From: Streptomyces rubrogriseus
Lineage (GTDB): Bacteria; Actinomycetota; Actinomycetes; Streptomycetales; Streptomycetaceae
DNA: 64,000 nt
Direction of reading: 5' to 3'
Assembly (NCBI RefSeq): GCF_027947575.1
Contig: NZ_CP116256.1
Location: 2,914,001 to 2,978,000 of the forward strand
The position numbers and the translations under genes were made by a program. Positions 49,488 to 58,490 of the stretch are shown here, piece after piece. Numbering within the stretch: the stretch's first letter is position 1; every line of letters starts with the position of its first letter. The notes beneath the pieces were generated by a model that was not told where the DNA came from, did not search any database, and was given only the letters and a program-made list of their open reading frames with translations.

Positions 49488-49775
49488 ATGGCCTACGAGA
49501 TTCCGGTGACGCAAGCCAGGGCCGAGCTGGCCGACCTGATCAACCGGGTGGTGTACGGCGGTGAGCGCGTCGTCGTGACGCGGCACGGCAAGCCTCTCGT
49601 CGCCCTCGTCTCCGCCGCCGACCTCGAGCGGCTGGAGGAGCTGCGCGAATCCCCTGACGCCCAGGTGGTCACCTCGGTCGCCGGGGTCCACGACGCGCCC
49701 GCCGCCTCGGTACCCCGCGAGCATCACCGCTTCGGCATCGCCGCGGAACACCGGGGACCGAACCCGTCCCAGTGA
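49488..49775 (+). CDS. Phd/YefM-family antitoxin, no toxin adjacent
   Basis: A 95-residue protein with the Phd/YefM N-terminal domain ([20 protein letters not shown], then [26 protein letters not shown]). The C-terminal part is short and disordered and would normally wrap the toxin. The gene downstream is ureA, so no RelE/Doc toxin gene is next to it. It may have become a stand-alone regulator or serve a distant toxin. Confidence 0.9.
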   Translation: MAYEIPVTQARAELADLINRVVYGGERVVVTRHGKPLVALVSAADLERLEELRESPDAQVVTSVAGVHDAPAASVPREHHRFGIAAEHRGPNPSQ

Positions 49776-49804
49776 GGGCATGCCGGAAGCCGCCGACTGC
49801 ATCG

Positions 49805-49842
49805 GTAATCAATCGGTCAAAACCGGGTGACGTGGCCGTAAC
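49805..49842 (+). promoter_or_regulatory. GlnR-box-like array upstream of ureA
   Basis: Four pentamers with exact 6-nt spacing: GTAAT (49805-49809), GTCAA (49816-49820), GTGAC (49827-49831), GTAAC (49838-49842). This matches the a1-b1-a2-b2 layout of actinobacterial GlnR boxes (gTnAC-n6-GaAAC repeated). The second pair is closest to consensus. A TAGTCT at 49853-49858 could be the -10 of the ure promoter, which would put the second box over the -35. GlnR control of urease is known in Streptomyces. Confidence 0.7.
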
Positions 49843-49996
49843 ACTCTAGCCCTAGTCTGCACCCCGATCCACCTGCGGTTTTCCACGGACCGGTAGGTGA
49901 TTTCCGGCCGGTTCACGTGTGTTACATCTAGAGCCGTCGCGGTGGCCGCGGCAGCCGGACCGTCCGGTCCTGGCGTCATGCCCTGTGAGGTGGTAA

Positions 49997-50299
<303 letters not shown>

Positions 50300-50312
50300 C
50301 GGGGAGACAGTC

Positions 50313-50624
50313 GTGATCCCCGGAGAGATCCTCTTCGCCGAAGGGCCGGTCGCCTTCAACGAAGGCCGCGAAGCCGTCCGCCTGACCGTGCTCAACACCG
50401 CCGACCGGCCCGTCCAGGTCGGTTCCCACTACCACTTCGCCGAGTCCAACCCCGGTCTCGAGTTCGACCGCGCCGCGGCGCACGGCAGGCGGCTGGACAT
50501 CGCGGCCGGCACCGCCGTCCGGTTCGAGCCCGGCATCCCCGTCGACGTGCGGCTGATCCCCCTCGCGGGCGCCCGTGTCGTCGTCGGACTGCGCGGCGCG
50601 ACCGGAGGTGCCCTCGATGCCTGA
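50313..50624 (+). CDS. ureB: Urease beta subunit
   Basis: The 103-residue protein is full-length UreB ([51 protein letters not shown]). It starts with GTG behind GGGGAGA, 13 nt after ureA, and overlaps ureC by 8 nt. It is a structural subunit of urease. Confidence 0.96.
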   Translation: MIPGEILFAEGPVAFNEGREAVRLTVLNTADRPVQVGSHYHFAESNPGLEFDRAAAHGRRLDIAAGTAVRFEPGIPVDVRLIPLAGARVVVGLRGATGGALDA

Positions 50625-52338
50625 ACTGTCCCGCACCGCCTACGCCGACCTGTTCGGCCCGACCACCGGCGACCGCGTCCGCCTCGCCGACACCGACCTC
50701 TTCGTGGAGATCGAGGAGGACCGGTCCGGCGGTCCGGGCCGCTCCGGCGACGAAGCCGTCTTCGGCGGCGGCAAGGTGCTGCGCGAGTCCATGGGGCAGG
50801 CGCGCACCACCCGCGCCCAGGGCGCTCCCGACACCGTGATCACCGGAGCCCTGATCATCGATCACTGGGGGATCGTCAAGGCCGACATCGGCATCCGCGA
50901 CGGACGGATCACCGGCATCGGCAAGGCCGGGAACCCGGACACCATGGACGGCGTCCACCCCGACCTCGTCATCGGCCCCGAGACGGAGATCGTCGCGGGC
51001 AACGGCAAGATCGTCACCGCGGGCGGCATCGACACCCACGTCCACTTCATCGCGCCGGGCGCCGTCGACGAGGCCCTGGCGTCCGGCGTGACCACCCTCA
51101 TCGGCGGCGGCACCGGCCCGGCCGAGGGCAGCAAGGCGACCACCGTCACGCCCGGGGCCTGGCATCTCGCGTGGATGTTCGCCGCCCTGGAGTCGAGCCC
51201 CGTCAACATCGGCTTCCTCGGCAAGGGCAGCACCATGTCGAAGGAGTCCATGCGCGACCAACTGCGCGCCGGCGTCCTCGGCTTCAAGATCCACGAGGAC
51301 TGGGGCGCGACCCCCGCCGTCATCTCCGTCTGCCTGGACGTGTGCGAGGAGTCCGGCGTCCAGCTGGCCGTCCACTCCGACACCCTGAACGAGGCCGGCT
51401 TCGTCGGCGACACCTTCGACGCGGTCGCGGGCCGCACCCTGCACGCCTTCCACGTCGAGGGCGCCGGCGGCGGCCACGCACCTGACATGATCACGGCGGT
51501 ATCGCTGCCCAACATGCTGCCGGCGTCCACCAACCCGACCCGGCCGCACACCGTCAACACCGTCGAGGAACACCTCGACATGCTGATGGTCTGCCACCAT
51601 CTGAACCCCGCCGTCCCCGAGGACCTGGCCTTCGCCGAGTCCCGGATCCGGCCCAGCACCATCGCGGCCGAGGACATCCTGCACGACATGGGGGCGATCT
51701 CCATCATGTCGTCGGACGCCCAGGCCATGGGGCGCATCGGCGAGGTGATCCTGCGGACCTGGCAGACCGCGCACGTGATGAAGCGCAGGCGCGGCTTCCT
51801 GCCCGGCGACACCCGCGCGGACAACCTGCGGGCCCGTCGCTATGTCGCCAAGTACACCATCAACCCCGCGGTCGCCCAGGGCATCGAGCACGAGGTCGGC
51901 TCCGTCGAGACCGGCAAGCTCGCCGACCTGGTGCTCTGGGACCCCCGCTTCTTCGGCGTGAAGCCGCAGCTCGTCATCAAGGGCGGTCAGATCGCGTACG
52001 CGCAGGTGGGCGACGCCAACGCCTCCATTCCCACGCCGCAGCCGGTGCTGCCGCGCCCGATGTACGGGGCGCTCGGAACCGCTCCCGCCACCAACTCGGT
52101 CAACTTCGTCTCCGAGCAGGCCGTCGAGGACGGGCTGGCGGAACGGCTCGGACTCGGGCGGGCGTTCGTGCCCATCCGGTCCACCCGCGGCCGGACCAAG
52201 GCCGACATGCGGCAGAACGACGCGCTGCCCCGCGTGGAGGTCGCCGCGGACTCCTTCGCGGTGACCATCGACGGTGAACTCGTCGAACCCGCCCCCGTCG
52301 CCGAACTGCCGCTGGCCCAGCGGTACTTCCTCTTCTGA
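50617..52338 (+). CDS. ureC: Urease alpha (catalytic) subunit
   Basis: This 573-residue subunit carries the bi-nickel site. The metal ligands His-x-His are in [10 protein letters not shown], the carbamylated Lys in [11 protein letters not shown], the next ligands around [10 protein letters not shown] and [15 protein letters not shown], and the mobile-flap Cys-His in MVCHHLNP. All expected residues are present and length is normal. It overlaps ureB by 8 nt. It hydrolyses urea to ammonia and carbamate in the cytoplasm. Confidence 0.98.
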   Translation: MPELSRTAYADLFGPTTGDRVRLADTDLFVEIEEDRSGGPGRSGDEAVFGGGKVLRESMGQARTTRAQGAPDTVITGALIIDHWGIVKADIGIRDGRITGIGKAGNPDTMDGVHPDLVIGPETEIVAGNGKIVTAGGIDTHVHFIAPGAVDEALASGVTTLIGGGTGPAEGSKATTVTPGAWHLAWMFAALESSPVNIGFLGKGSTMSKESMRDQLRAGVLGFKIHEDWGATPAVISVCLDVCEESGVQLAVHSDTLNEAGFVGDTFDAVAGRTLHAFHVEGAGGGHAPDMITAVSLPNMLPASTNPTRPHTVNTVEEHLDMLMVCHHLNPAVPEDLAFAESRIRPSTIAAEDILHDMGAISIMSSDAQAMGRIGEVILRTWQTAHVMKRRRGFLPGDTRADNLRARRYVAKYTINPAVAQGIEHEVGSVETGKLADLVLWDPRFFGVKPQLVIKGGQIAYAQVGDANASIPTPQPVLPRPMYGALGTAPATNSVNFVSEQAVEDGLAERLGLGRAFVPIRSTRGRTKADMRQNDALPRVEVAADSFAVTIDGELVEPAPVAELPLAQRYFLF

Positions 52339-52346
52339 GCGCGGAG

Positions 52347-53021
52347 ATGAGCCGCGCAGCACTGCTCGTCCTCGCGGACGGCCGCTTCCCCGCCGGAGGG
52401 CATGCCCACTCCGGCGGGGCGGAGGCCGCCGTCCGGGCGGGACGTATCACGGATGGCGCGAGCCTGGAGGCGTTCTGCCGGGGGCGCCTGCACACGAGCG
52501 GGGTCGTCGCGGCGTGCGTCGCGGCGGCCTCGGCCCTCGGTGCCGACCCCGGGGAACTCGACCGGGCCGCCGACGCCCGCACCCCGTCGCCCGCCCTGCG
52601 GGTGGCGGCGCGCAGACTGGGGCGGCAGCTGATGCGGGCCGCCCGCGCGACCTGGCCGAGTCCCGAACTCGACGCCCTGGCCGCGCTGTTCCCCAAGGGG
52701 GCGCATCAGCCCGTCGTGCTGGGGCTCGCCGCGCGTGCGGCCGGGCTCGGCGCGCTCGACGCGGCGTACTGCTCCCTCTACGAGGGGGTGAGCGGACCCG
52801 CGACGGCCGTCGTGCGGCTGCTCGGTCTCGATCCGTTCGACGCGACCGGGGTGCTGGCGCGGCTCGCGGACGAGGTGGACCGGGTGGCCCGGGAGGCCGT
52901 GGAGACAGCGGAGCGCGTCGTGACCGACGGGGTCGGCGCGCTTCCCGCGCGGTCGGCGCCGTTGCTGGAGATCGGGGCGGAGGCACATGCCGCCTGGCCT
53001 GTGAGGTTGTTCGCCTCGTAG
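52347..53021 (+). CDS. ureF: Urease accessory protein UreF
   Basis: The 224-residue UreF starts 8 nt after ureC. Typical features are LLVLADGRFPAGGHAHSGG near the N-terminus, a helical body and PLLEIGAEAHAAWPVRLFAS at the end. UreF works with UreD and UreG to load nickel. No ureE is seen in the window, which is common in actinobacteria. Confidence 0.93.
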   Translation: MSRAALLVLADGRFPAGGHAHSGGAEAAVRAGRITDGASLEAFCRGRLHTSGVVAACVAAASALGADPGELDRAADARTPSPALRVAARRLGRQLMRAARATWPSPELDALAALFPKGAHQPVVLGLAARAAGLGALDAAYCSLYEGVSGPATAVVRLLGLDPFDATGVLARLADEVDRVAREAVETAERVVTDGVGALPARSAPLLEIGAEAHAAWPVRLFAS

Positions 53022-53083
53022 GCGGGTTCGCCCCCGCCGCCCCTTCCCGTTCCCGACCCCAGGGGCGCTGCCACTTCCACCCC

Positions 53084-53160
53084 GCCAGGGGGCTGTGCCC
53101 CCTGGCCCCCCTTTCGGCCTGAACGGCCTCGTCCTCAAGCGCCGGACGGGCTCATTTGCC
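53084..53160. repeat. Hairpin plus Streptomyces-type interspersed sequence in the ureF-ureG gap
   Basis: A 10-bp perfect hairpin (53084-53093 / 53097-53106, 3-nt loop) is followed by CGTCCTCAAGCGCCGGACGG and GCTC. I recall this last sequence type as a very frequent intergenic element of Streptomyces chromosomes. It splits the otherwise tight ure operon by 162 nt and may lower ureG/ureD expression or mark an old insertion. Confidence 0.6.
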
Positions 53161-53183
53161 CCGACTTTGACAGGAGTTGCCGT

Positions 53184-53861
53184 ATGCATCTTGACCACCA
53201 CCTCGAATCCCCCGCCGCCGTCTCCGCCGACGCGCGTCGGCCCGACGGGTCGCGGCGGGCGCTGCGGATCGGGCTCGGCGGGCCCGTCGGGTCCGGGAAG
53301 ACGGCCACCGTCGCCGCCCTGTGCCGGGCGCTGCGGGCGGAGCTGTCCCTCGCCGTGGTGACCAACGACATCTACACCCGGGAGGACGCCGAGTTCCTGC
53401 TCCGCGAGGCGGTGCTGCCGCCCGAGCGGATCACCGCCGTGGAGACCGGCGCCTGCCCGCACACCGCGATCCGGGACGACATCTCCGCCAACCTGGAGGC
53501 CGTCGAGGACCTGGAGGACGAGGTCGGCCCGCTCGATCTGGTCCTGGTGGAGTCCGGTGGGGACAATCTCACCGCCACCTTCTCCAGGGGCCTGGTCGAC
53601 GCGCAGGTGTTCGTGATCGACGTGGCGGGCGGCGACGACATCCCGCGCAAGGGCGGGCCCGGAGTCGCCACCGCCGACCTGCTCATCGTCAACAAGACCG
53701 ACCTCGCGCCGTACGTGGGCTCCGACCTCGCGCGCATGGCCGCCGACGCCAAGGCGGTCCGCGGTGAACTGCCCGTCGTCCTGCAGTCGCTGCGCGGCGA
53801 GGGCGGGGTGCGGGAGGTCGCCGACTGGGTGCGGGAGCGGATCGCCGCGTGGACCGCGTGA
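53184..53861 (+). CDS. ureG: Urease accessory GTPase UreG
   Basis: The 225-residue SIMIBI GTPase has P-loop GGPVGSGKT (about residues 31-39), the metal-binding [20 protein letters not shown], and the base-specificity [10 protein letters not shown]. An N-terminal His cluster (HLDHHLE) could hold nickel. It delivers Ni to urease with GTP hydrolysis. ATG 53184 has AGGAG upstream. Confidence 0.97.
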   Translation: MHLDHHLESPAAVSADARRPDGSRRALRIGLGGPVGSGKTATVAALCRALRAELSLAVVTNDIYTREDAEFLLREAVLPPERITAVETGACPHTAIRDDISANLEAVEDLEDEVGPLDLVLVESGGDNLTATFSRGLVDAQVFVIDVAGGDDIPRKGGPGVATADLLIVNKTDLAPYVGSDLARMAADAKAVRGELPVVLQSLRGEGGVREVADWVRERIAAWTA

Positions 53862-54622
53862 CCACCGTCGCCGGCGGTGTCCGGGCGAGCGCCCGCGTCC
53901 TCGCCCGCGGTGACGGGCGCGGGGGCACCGTGCTGCCGGTCCTGGAGGGCGAGGGGCCCCTCGCCGTGCGGCGGACCCGGGGGAGCGGGGCCGAGGCCCG
54001 GGTGATGCTGGTCGGCGCGATGAGCGGGCCGCTCGGCGGCGACCACTTCGAGGTCGGGGTCCACGCCGAGAACGGCGCCCGGCTGCGGGTCGGCTCGGCC
54101 GCCGCCACCCTCGCCCTGCCGGGGCAGGACAAGGCCGGGGCCCGTTACGACGTCCGGCTCACCGTCGACGACGACGCGGCACTGTACTGGCTCCCGGAGC
54201 AGTTGATCTCCGCCGGCGGCAGCGATCTCACCGTCACCACGTCCGTCGACCTCGCCGCGGGGGCGCGGCTGCTGCTGCGCGAGGAGCAGGTGCTCGGGCG
54301 GGCCGGGGAGGAACCGGGCCGCCTGACCAGCCGTCTCACCCTGCGGATCGACGGGCGGTGCGTCCTCGACCAGGAGTTGCTGTGCGGGCCCGGTGCGCCG
54401 GGCGGCTGGGACGGACCGGCGGGGCTGGCGGGTCACCGTGCGGTCGGCCAGCTGGTCGTCGTCCGGCCCGGCTTCGCCACCGAGCCACCGGCGGCGCGCG
54501 TGTTCGAGGAGGGCGCGGCCGTCATGCCGCTCGCGGGGCCCGCGGCGCTGGTGACCGCCGTGGCGCCGGACGCGCTCCGGCTGCGACGGCTGCTGGACGG
54601 GGCGCTGGCCTCGCTGGACTGA
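53849..54622 (+). CDS. ureD: Urease accessory protein UreD (UreH)
   Basis: The protein of 257 residues (254 if GTG 53858 is the start) has UreD features: [61 protein letters not shown] and the C-terminal VVRPGF. GTG 53858 forms a GTGA overlap with the ureG stop and is a good alternative start. It is the scaffold on which UreF and UreG dock, and the last ure gene. Confidence 0.9.
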   Translation: MDRVTTVAGGVRASARVLARGDGRGGTVLPVLEGEGPLAVRRTRGSGAEARVMLVGAMSGPLGGDHFEVGVHAENGARLRVGSAAATLALPGQDKAGARYDVRLTVDDDAALYWLPEQLISAGGSDLTVTTSVDLAAGARLLLREEQVLGRAGEEPGRLTSRLTLRIDGRCVLDQELLCGPGAPGGWDGPAGLAGHRAVGQLVVVRPGFATEPPAARVFEEGAAVMPLAGPAALVTAVAPDALRLRRLLDGALASLD

Positions 54623-54774
54623 GTCCCCGTCGACCGGCCGGCCGACGGCCCCGCCGAACGAACGCCCTTCTCCGTTTATCGGATTGGCAAAGAAGTAGCA
54701 CTGGCCCTGTTCTCAGGAAACCCACAGCGGCGAGGATCCCCGTACTTGTCGCGAACACGTACGGGGAGGGCCAC

Positions 54775-56388
54775 TTGAGGAAGAGCAGCATACGGCGGAG
54801 GGCGACCGCCTTCGGCACGGCCGGAGCGCTGGTCACCGCCACGCTGATCGCCGGCGCCGTCTCGGCACCCGCCGCGAGCGCCACTCCGGCCGACGGCCAC
54901 GGGCACGGGCGGGGCTGGGACCGGGAGGCGCGCGGTGCCGCCATCGCCGCGGCCCGCGCCGCCCGGGCGGGCATCGACTGGGAGGACTGCGCCGCCGACT
55001 GGAACCTGCCCAAGCCCATCCAGTGCGGCTACGTCACGGTGCCGATGGATTACGCCAAGCCGTACGGCAAGCAGATCAAGCTCGCCGTCGACCGCATCGG
55101 CAACACCGGCACCAGGAGCGAGCGCCAGGGCGCCCTGATCTACAACCCCGGCGGTCCCGGCGGCTCCGGCCTGCGGTTCCCGGCCCGCGTCACGAGCAAG
55201 AGCGCGGTCTGGGCCAACACGGCCAAGGCCTACGACTTCGTCGGCTTCGACCCGCGCGGCGTCGGCCACTCAGCGCCCATCTCCTGCGTCGACCCGCAGG
55301 AGTTCGTCAAGGCGCCCAAGGCCGACCCCGTGCCCGGCTCCGAGGCCGACAAGCGCGCCCAGCGCAAGCTGGCCCGCGAGTACGCCGAGGGCTGCTTCGA
55401 GCGCAGCGGCGAGATGCTCCCGCACATGACCACGCCGAACACCGCGCGCGACCTCGACGTCATCCGCGCCGCCCTCGGCGAGCGGAAGCTCAACTACCTC
55501 GGCGTCTCCTACGGCACCTACCTCGGCGCCGTCTACGGCACCCTCTTCCCGGACCACGTCCGCCGCATGGTCGTCGACAGCGTCGTCAACCCGTCCCGCG
55601 ACAAGATCTGGTACCAGGCCAACCTGGACCAGGACGTCGCCTTCGAGGGCCGCTGGAAGGACTGGCAGGACTGGGTCGCCGCGAACGACGCCGCCTACCA
55701 CCTCGGCGACACCCGCGCCGAGGTCCAGGACCAGTGGCTGAAGCTGCGCGCCGCCGCCGCGAAGGAGCCGCTGGGCGGCGTCGTCGGACCGGCCGAGCTG
55801 ATCTCCTTCTTCCAGAGCGCCCCGTACTACGACTCCGCCTGGGCGCCGACCGCGGAGATCTTCAGCAAGTACGTCGCCGGTGACACCCAGGCGCTCGTCG
55901 ACGCCGCCGCACCCGACCTGTCCGACACCGCGGGCAACGCCTCCGCGGAGAACGGCAACGCCGTCTACACGGCCGTCGAGTGCACCGACGCCAAGTGGCC
56001 CGCCAACTGGCGAACCTGGGACCGGGACAACACCCGGCTCCACCGCGACCACCCGTTCATGACCTGGGCCAACGCCTGGATGAACCTGCCCTGCGCCACC
56101 TGGCCGGTCAAGCAGCAGACCCCGCTGAACGTGAAGACCGGCAAGGGACTCCCGCCGGTGCTGATCGTCCAGTCCGAGCGGGACGCCGCCACCCCGTACG
56201 AGGGCGCCGTCGAACTGCACCAGCGGTTCAGGGGTTCCCGCCTGATCACCGAGCGGGACGCCGGCTCCCACGGCGTCACCGGCCTGGTCAACCCGTGCGT
56301 CAACGACCGGGTCGACACCTACCTGCTCACCGGCAGGACGGACGCCCGCGACGTGACCTGCGCGCCGCACGCCACGCCCAAGCCGTAA
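54775..56388 (+). CDS. tap: Secreted tripeptidyl aminopeptidase
   Basis: This 537-residue preprotein starts at TTG 54775 behind GGGGAGGG. A twin-Arg-like basic start (RKSSIRRRATAFGTAGALVT) and a hydrophobic stretch to ASA form the signal peptide. The alpha/beta-hydrolase domain has the oxyanion NPGGPGGSG, the nucleophile GVSYGTYLG, the acid in QSERDAATPYEGA and the His in DAGSHGVTG. It matches the known Streptomyces Tap (S33 family), which removes N-terminal tripeptides from secreted proteins. Length agrees with my memory of the S. lividans enzyme. Confidence 0.93.
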   Translation: MRKSSIRRRATAFGTAGALVTATLIAGAVSAPAASATPADGHGHGRGWDREARGAAIAAARAARAGIDWEDCAADWNLPKPIQCGYVTVPMDYAKPYGKQIKLAVDRIGNTGTRSERQGALIYNPGGPGGSGLRFPARVTSKSAVWANTAKAYDFVGFDPRGVGHSAPISCVDPQEFVKAPKADPVPGSEADKRAQRKLAREYAEGCFERSGEMLPHMTTPNTARDLDVIRAALGERKLNYLGVSYGTYLGAVYGTLFPDHVRRMVVDSVVNPSRDKIWYQANLDQDVAFEGRWKDWQDWVAANDAAYHLGDTRAEVQDQWLKLRAAAAKEPLGGVVGPAELISFFQSAPYYDSAWAPTAEIFSKYVAGDTQALVDAAAPDLSDTAGNASAENGNAVYTAVECTDAKWPANWRTWDRDNTRLHRDHPFMTWANAWMNLPCATWPVKQQTPLNVKTGKGLPPVLIVQSERDAATPYEGAVELHQRFRGSRLITERDAGSHGVTGLVNPCVNDRVDTYLLTGRTDARDVTCAPHATPKP

Positions 56389-56417
56389 CCCGGGCCCAGG
56401 GCAAGCGGGGAGGGGGC

Positions 56418-56434
56418 GACCGGTCCGACCGGTC
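56418..56434. terminator. Convergent terminator between tap and the epimerase-like gene
   Basis: GACCGGT (56418-56424) and ACCGGTC (56428-56434) form a 7-bp stem with a 3-nt loop. It is flanked by GGGGAGGGGG on the left and CCTCCTCCCTCCTCC on the right, which can extend the pairing imperfectly. It lies in the 67-nt gap between convergent genes. Confidence 0.6.
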
Positions 56435-56455
56435 ACCTCCTCCCTCCTCCTGTCG

Positions 56456-57481
56456 CTACCGTCCCTCGGCCCAGGCGTCCTCCGCCGCGTAGTCGAAGAG
56501 GTCGCCGTACGCCTTGAACATCTTCGGGTAGGCCTCCCGCCAGTCCCGCCCGGCCAGCCGCTCCTCGATGAATGCCACCGTCTCCGGCAGGGCGTCGGCG
56601 TACCGGACCACCGGGCGATAGCCCAGTTGCTCCCGGGCCGCGCCCATGTCGCACACCACCGGCGCGGGCACGCTCCACGGGGTGTCGCCCACACCGCCCA
56701 CCGGCGCGCCGTCCAGCAGCGCGTCCTGCGTCTCCACGCCCATCACCGCGTCGACGGCCGCCGCGATCTCCGCCACCGTCGGGGCGTCCGGATCCACCGC
56801 GTTCAGGACGCGCGTGCCCGGTCGCGGGGCGGCCAGCCGGATCAGCTCGGCGATGTTGCGCACGCTCGCCGGGTGGAAGCGGCTCGCACCGCCGTACGCG
56901 AGCACGCGCCGGCGCCTGCCGTCGAGGTTGCGCTTGACGAAGTACAGCTCGCGCGGAGTGCGGCAGTACGGGCCGTGGATCGCGCCCGCCCGCAGCAGCG
57001 TCACCGGCAACCGGTCGCCCGCGGCGAGGAGTTCCCGCTCCAGCGCCGCCTTGCCGGTGCTGTACGAGCCGTCCCCAGGGCGGACGGTGCGCTGCGTCTC
57101 CGTGATCGGCACCGGGTACGCGGGGAACCCGTCGGGCTCGGCCTGGGTGTCGAAGTTGCGGCCCTTGTCGTCCTCGTAGACCGAGACGCTGGAGATCACC
57201 ACCGCCGAGCCGACCCGTCCGGCCAGCGAGACCAACTGCCGTGCCTCCCGCTGCCCGTAGGCCACCATGTCCACCAGGACGTCGCAGCCCTCGCCGACCG
57301 CCGCCGACAGCGCCGCGTCGTCCTCCCGGTCGGCCCGGACCACCCGTACGTCCGTCGGCCACCGCGCGTCCCAATCGCCGCCCCGCGAGACGGCCGTCAC
57401 CTCCCAGCCGTCCCGGGCCAGCGCGTCGACCGCCGCCCGCCCGATCTGTCCCGTCGCCCCGAGCACCACCGCATGTGTCAT
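56456..57481 (-). CDS. NAD-dependent epimerase/reductase-like protein
   Basis: This 341-residue extended-SDR/atypical protein has LGATGQIGRAAVDAL at residues 7-21, VRADREDDAALSAA, and a VISSVSVYEDD segment. A catalytic YxxxK appears as YSTGKAALE. It resembles actinobacterial NAD-dependent epimerase/dehydratases of unknown substrate. ATG 57481 is preferred over an in-frame start 12 codons upstream. Confidence 0.85.
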   Translation of the reverse strand: MTHAVVLGATGQIGRAAVDALARDGWEVTAVSRGGDWDARWPTDVRVVRADREDDAALSAAVGEGCDVLVDMVAYGQREARQLVSLAGRVGSAVVISSVSVYEDDKGRNFDTQAEPDGFPAYPVPITETQRTVRPGDGSYSTGKAALERELLAAGDRLPVTLLRAGAIHGPYCRTPRELYFVKRNLDGRRRRVLAYGGASRFHPASVRNIAELIRLAAPRPGTRVLNAVDPDAPTVAEIAAAVDAVMGVETQDALLDGAPVGGVGDTPWSVPAPVVCDMGAAREQLGYRPVVRYADALPETVAFIEERLAGRDWREAYPKMFKAYGDLFDYAAEDAWAEGR

Positions 57482-57551
57482 ACGGCGACGGTAGGCGTCC
57501 GGACGCCCGCCGGGCACGTCCTTCTGCCGACGGCAGACGGAGCCTTCCCGG

Positions 57552-58274
57552 CTAGCGGTGCGGCAGCCGGGGGAACCTGCGGCCCTGTGCCGCCCGCTCG
57601 GCCTCCTCGGCCTTCACGTCCGCCGCGTACCGGTCGACGTACTCCTGACCGGAGAGGGAGAGGATCGCGTAGACGATCTCGTCGGTGACGGCGCGCAGTA
57701 CGGCCTTCTCGCCCTCCATGCCCGCGTAGCGGGAGAAGTCGAGGGGCTCGCCGAAGCGGATGACCACCGGGTGCAGCTTCGGGATCTTCCGGCCCGGCGG
57801 CTGCGCCTCGAAGGTGCCGATCATCGCGCAGGGCACGACCGGCACCCCCGCCCTGAGCGCCATCACCGCCACGCCGACCTTGCCCTTGTACAGCCGGCCG
57901 TCGTGCGAGCGGGTGCCCTCCGGATAGATCCCGAGCAACTCGCCCCGGCCCAGCACCCCGAGCCCCTCGCGGATCGCGGCCTGCCCCGCCTCCTTGCCCG
58001 AGCGGTCCACGGGGATCTGCCCCGCGCTGCGGAAGAAGAACGCGGTCAGTCTGCCCTTGAGGCCCGGACCGGTGAAGTACTCCGCCTTGGCCAGGAAGGT
58101 GATGCGGCGCCTGAGCACCGCGGGCATGAGGAAGTGGTCCGAGAAGGAGAGGTGGTTGCCCGCGACGATGGCCGCCCCCGACCCCGGCACATGGTCGAGC
58201 CCCTCGATCCGGGGGCGGAAGACGACCCTCAGCAGCGGGCCCAGCAGTACGTACTTGAGCACGTAGTAGAACAC
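57552..58274 (-). CDS. 1-acyl-sn-glycerol-3-phosphate acyltransferase (PlsC-like)
   Basis: The 240-residue protein has a short N-terminal membrane segment and the acyltransferase blocks: NHLSFSDHFL (block I, as HxxxxD), RSAGQIPVDRSG (block II), YPEGTRSHDG (block III) and VPVVPCAMIGT (block IV). It makes phosphatidic acid or a related lipid. GTG 58274 follows GGGAG. The conserved C-terminal region ends with EAERAAQGRRFPRLPHR. Confidence 0.92.
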   Translation of the reverse strand: MFYYVLKYVLLGPLLRVVFRPRIEGLDHVPGSGAAIVAGNHLSFSDHFLMPAVLRRRITFLAKAEYFTGPGLKGRLTAFFFRSAGQIPVDRSGKEAGQAAIREGLGVLGRGELLGIYPEGTRSHDGRLYKGKVGVAVMALRAGVPVVPCAMIGTFEAQPPGRKIPKLHPVVIRFGEPLDFSRYAGMEGEKAVLRAVTDEIVYAILSLSGQEYVDRYAADVKAEEAERAAQGRRFPRLPHR

Positions 58275-58490
58275 GGTGTGTCTCCCAGTTCTCCGGGCTC
58301 CCGGCCGGTCGTCCGCGGCCGTTGATCGATCGTAGCCCGACCTCGCCGAAACCGGCCGGGACCGGTTCGGCCGCTCTTCGGTCAACTCGATTGACGCGGC
58401 ACCGCCCCTCCTCTGTGCTGTCCCGTAGTGGAGGCGCGAAGCCCGGGCGGCGCACGGCCCGCGGCGGGGGCGCGACCGGGGGGAGGGCGG
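58275..58490. promoter_or_regulatory. Divergent promoter region between plsC-like and XRE genes
   Basis: This 216-nt gap contains a less GC-rich part at about 58315-58400 with TTGATCGATC and CAACTCGATTGAC. These are candidate promoter parts for the two divergent genes, but I cannot assign -35/-10 with confidence. Confidence 0.35.
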
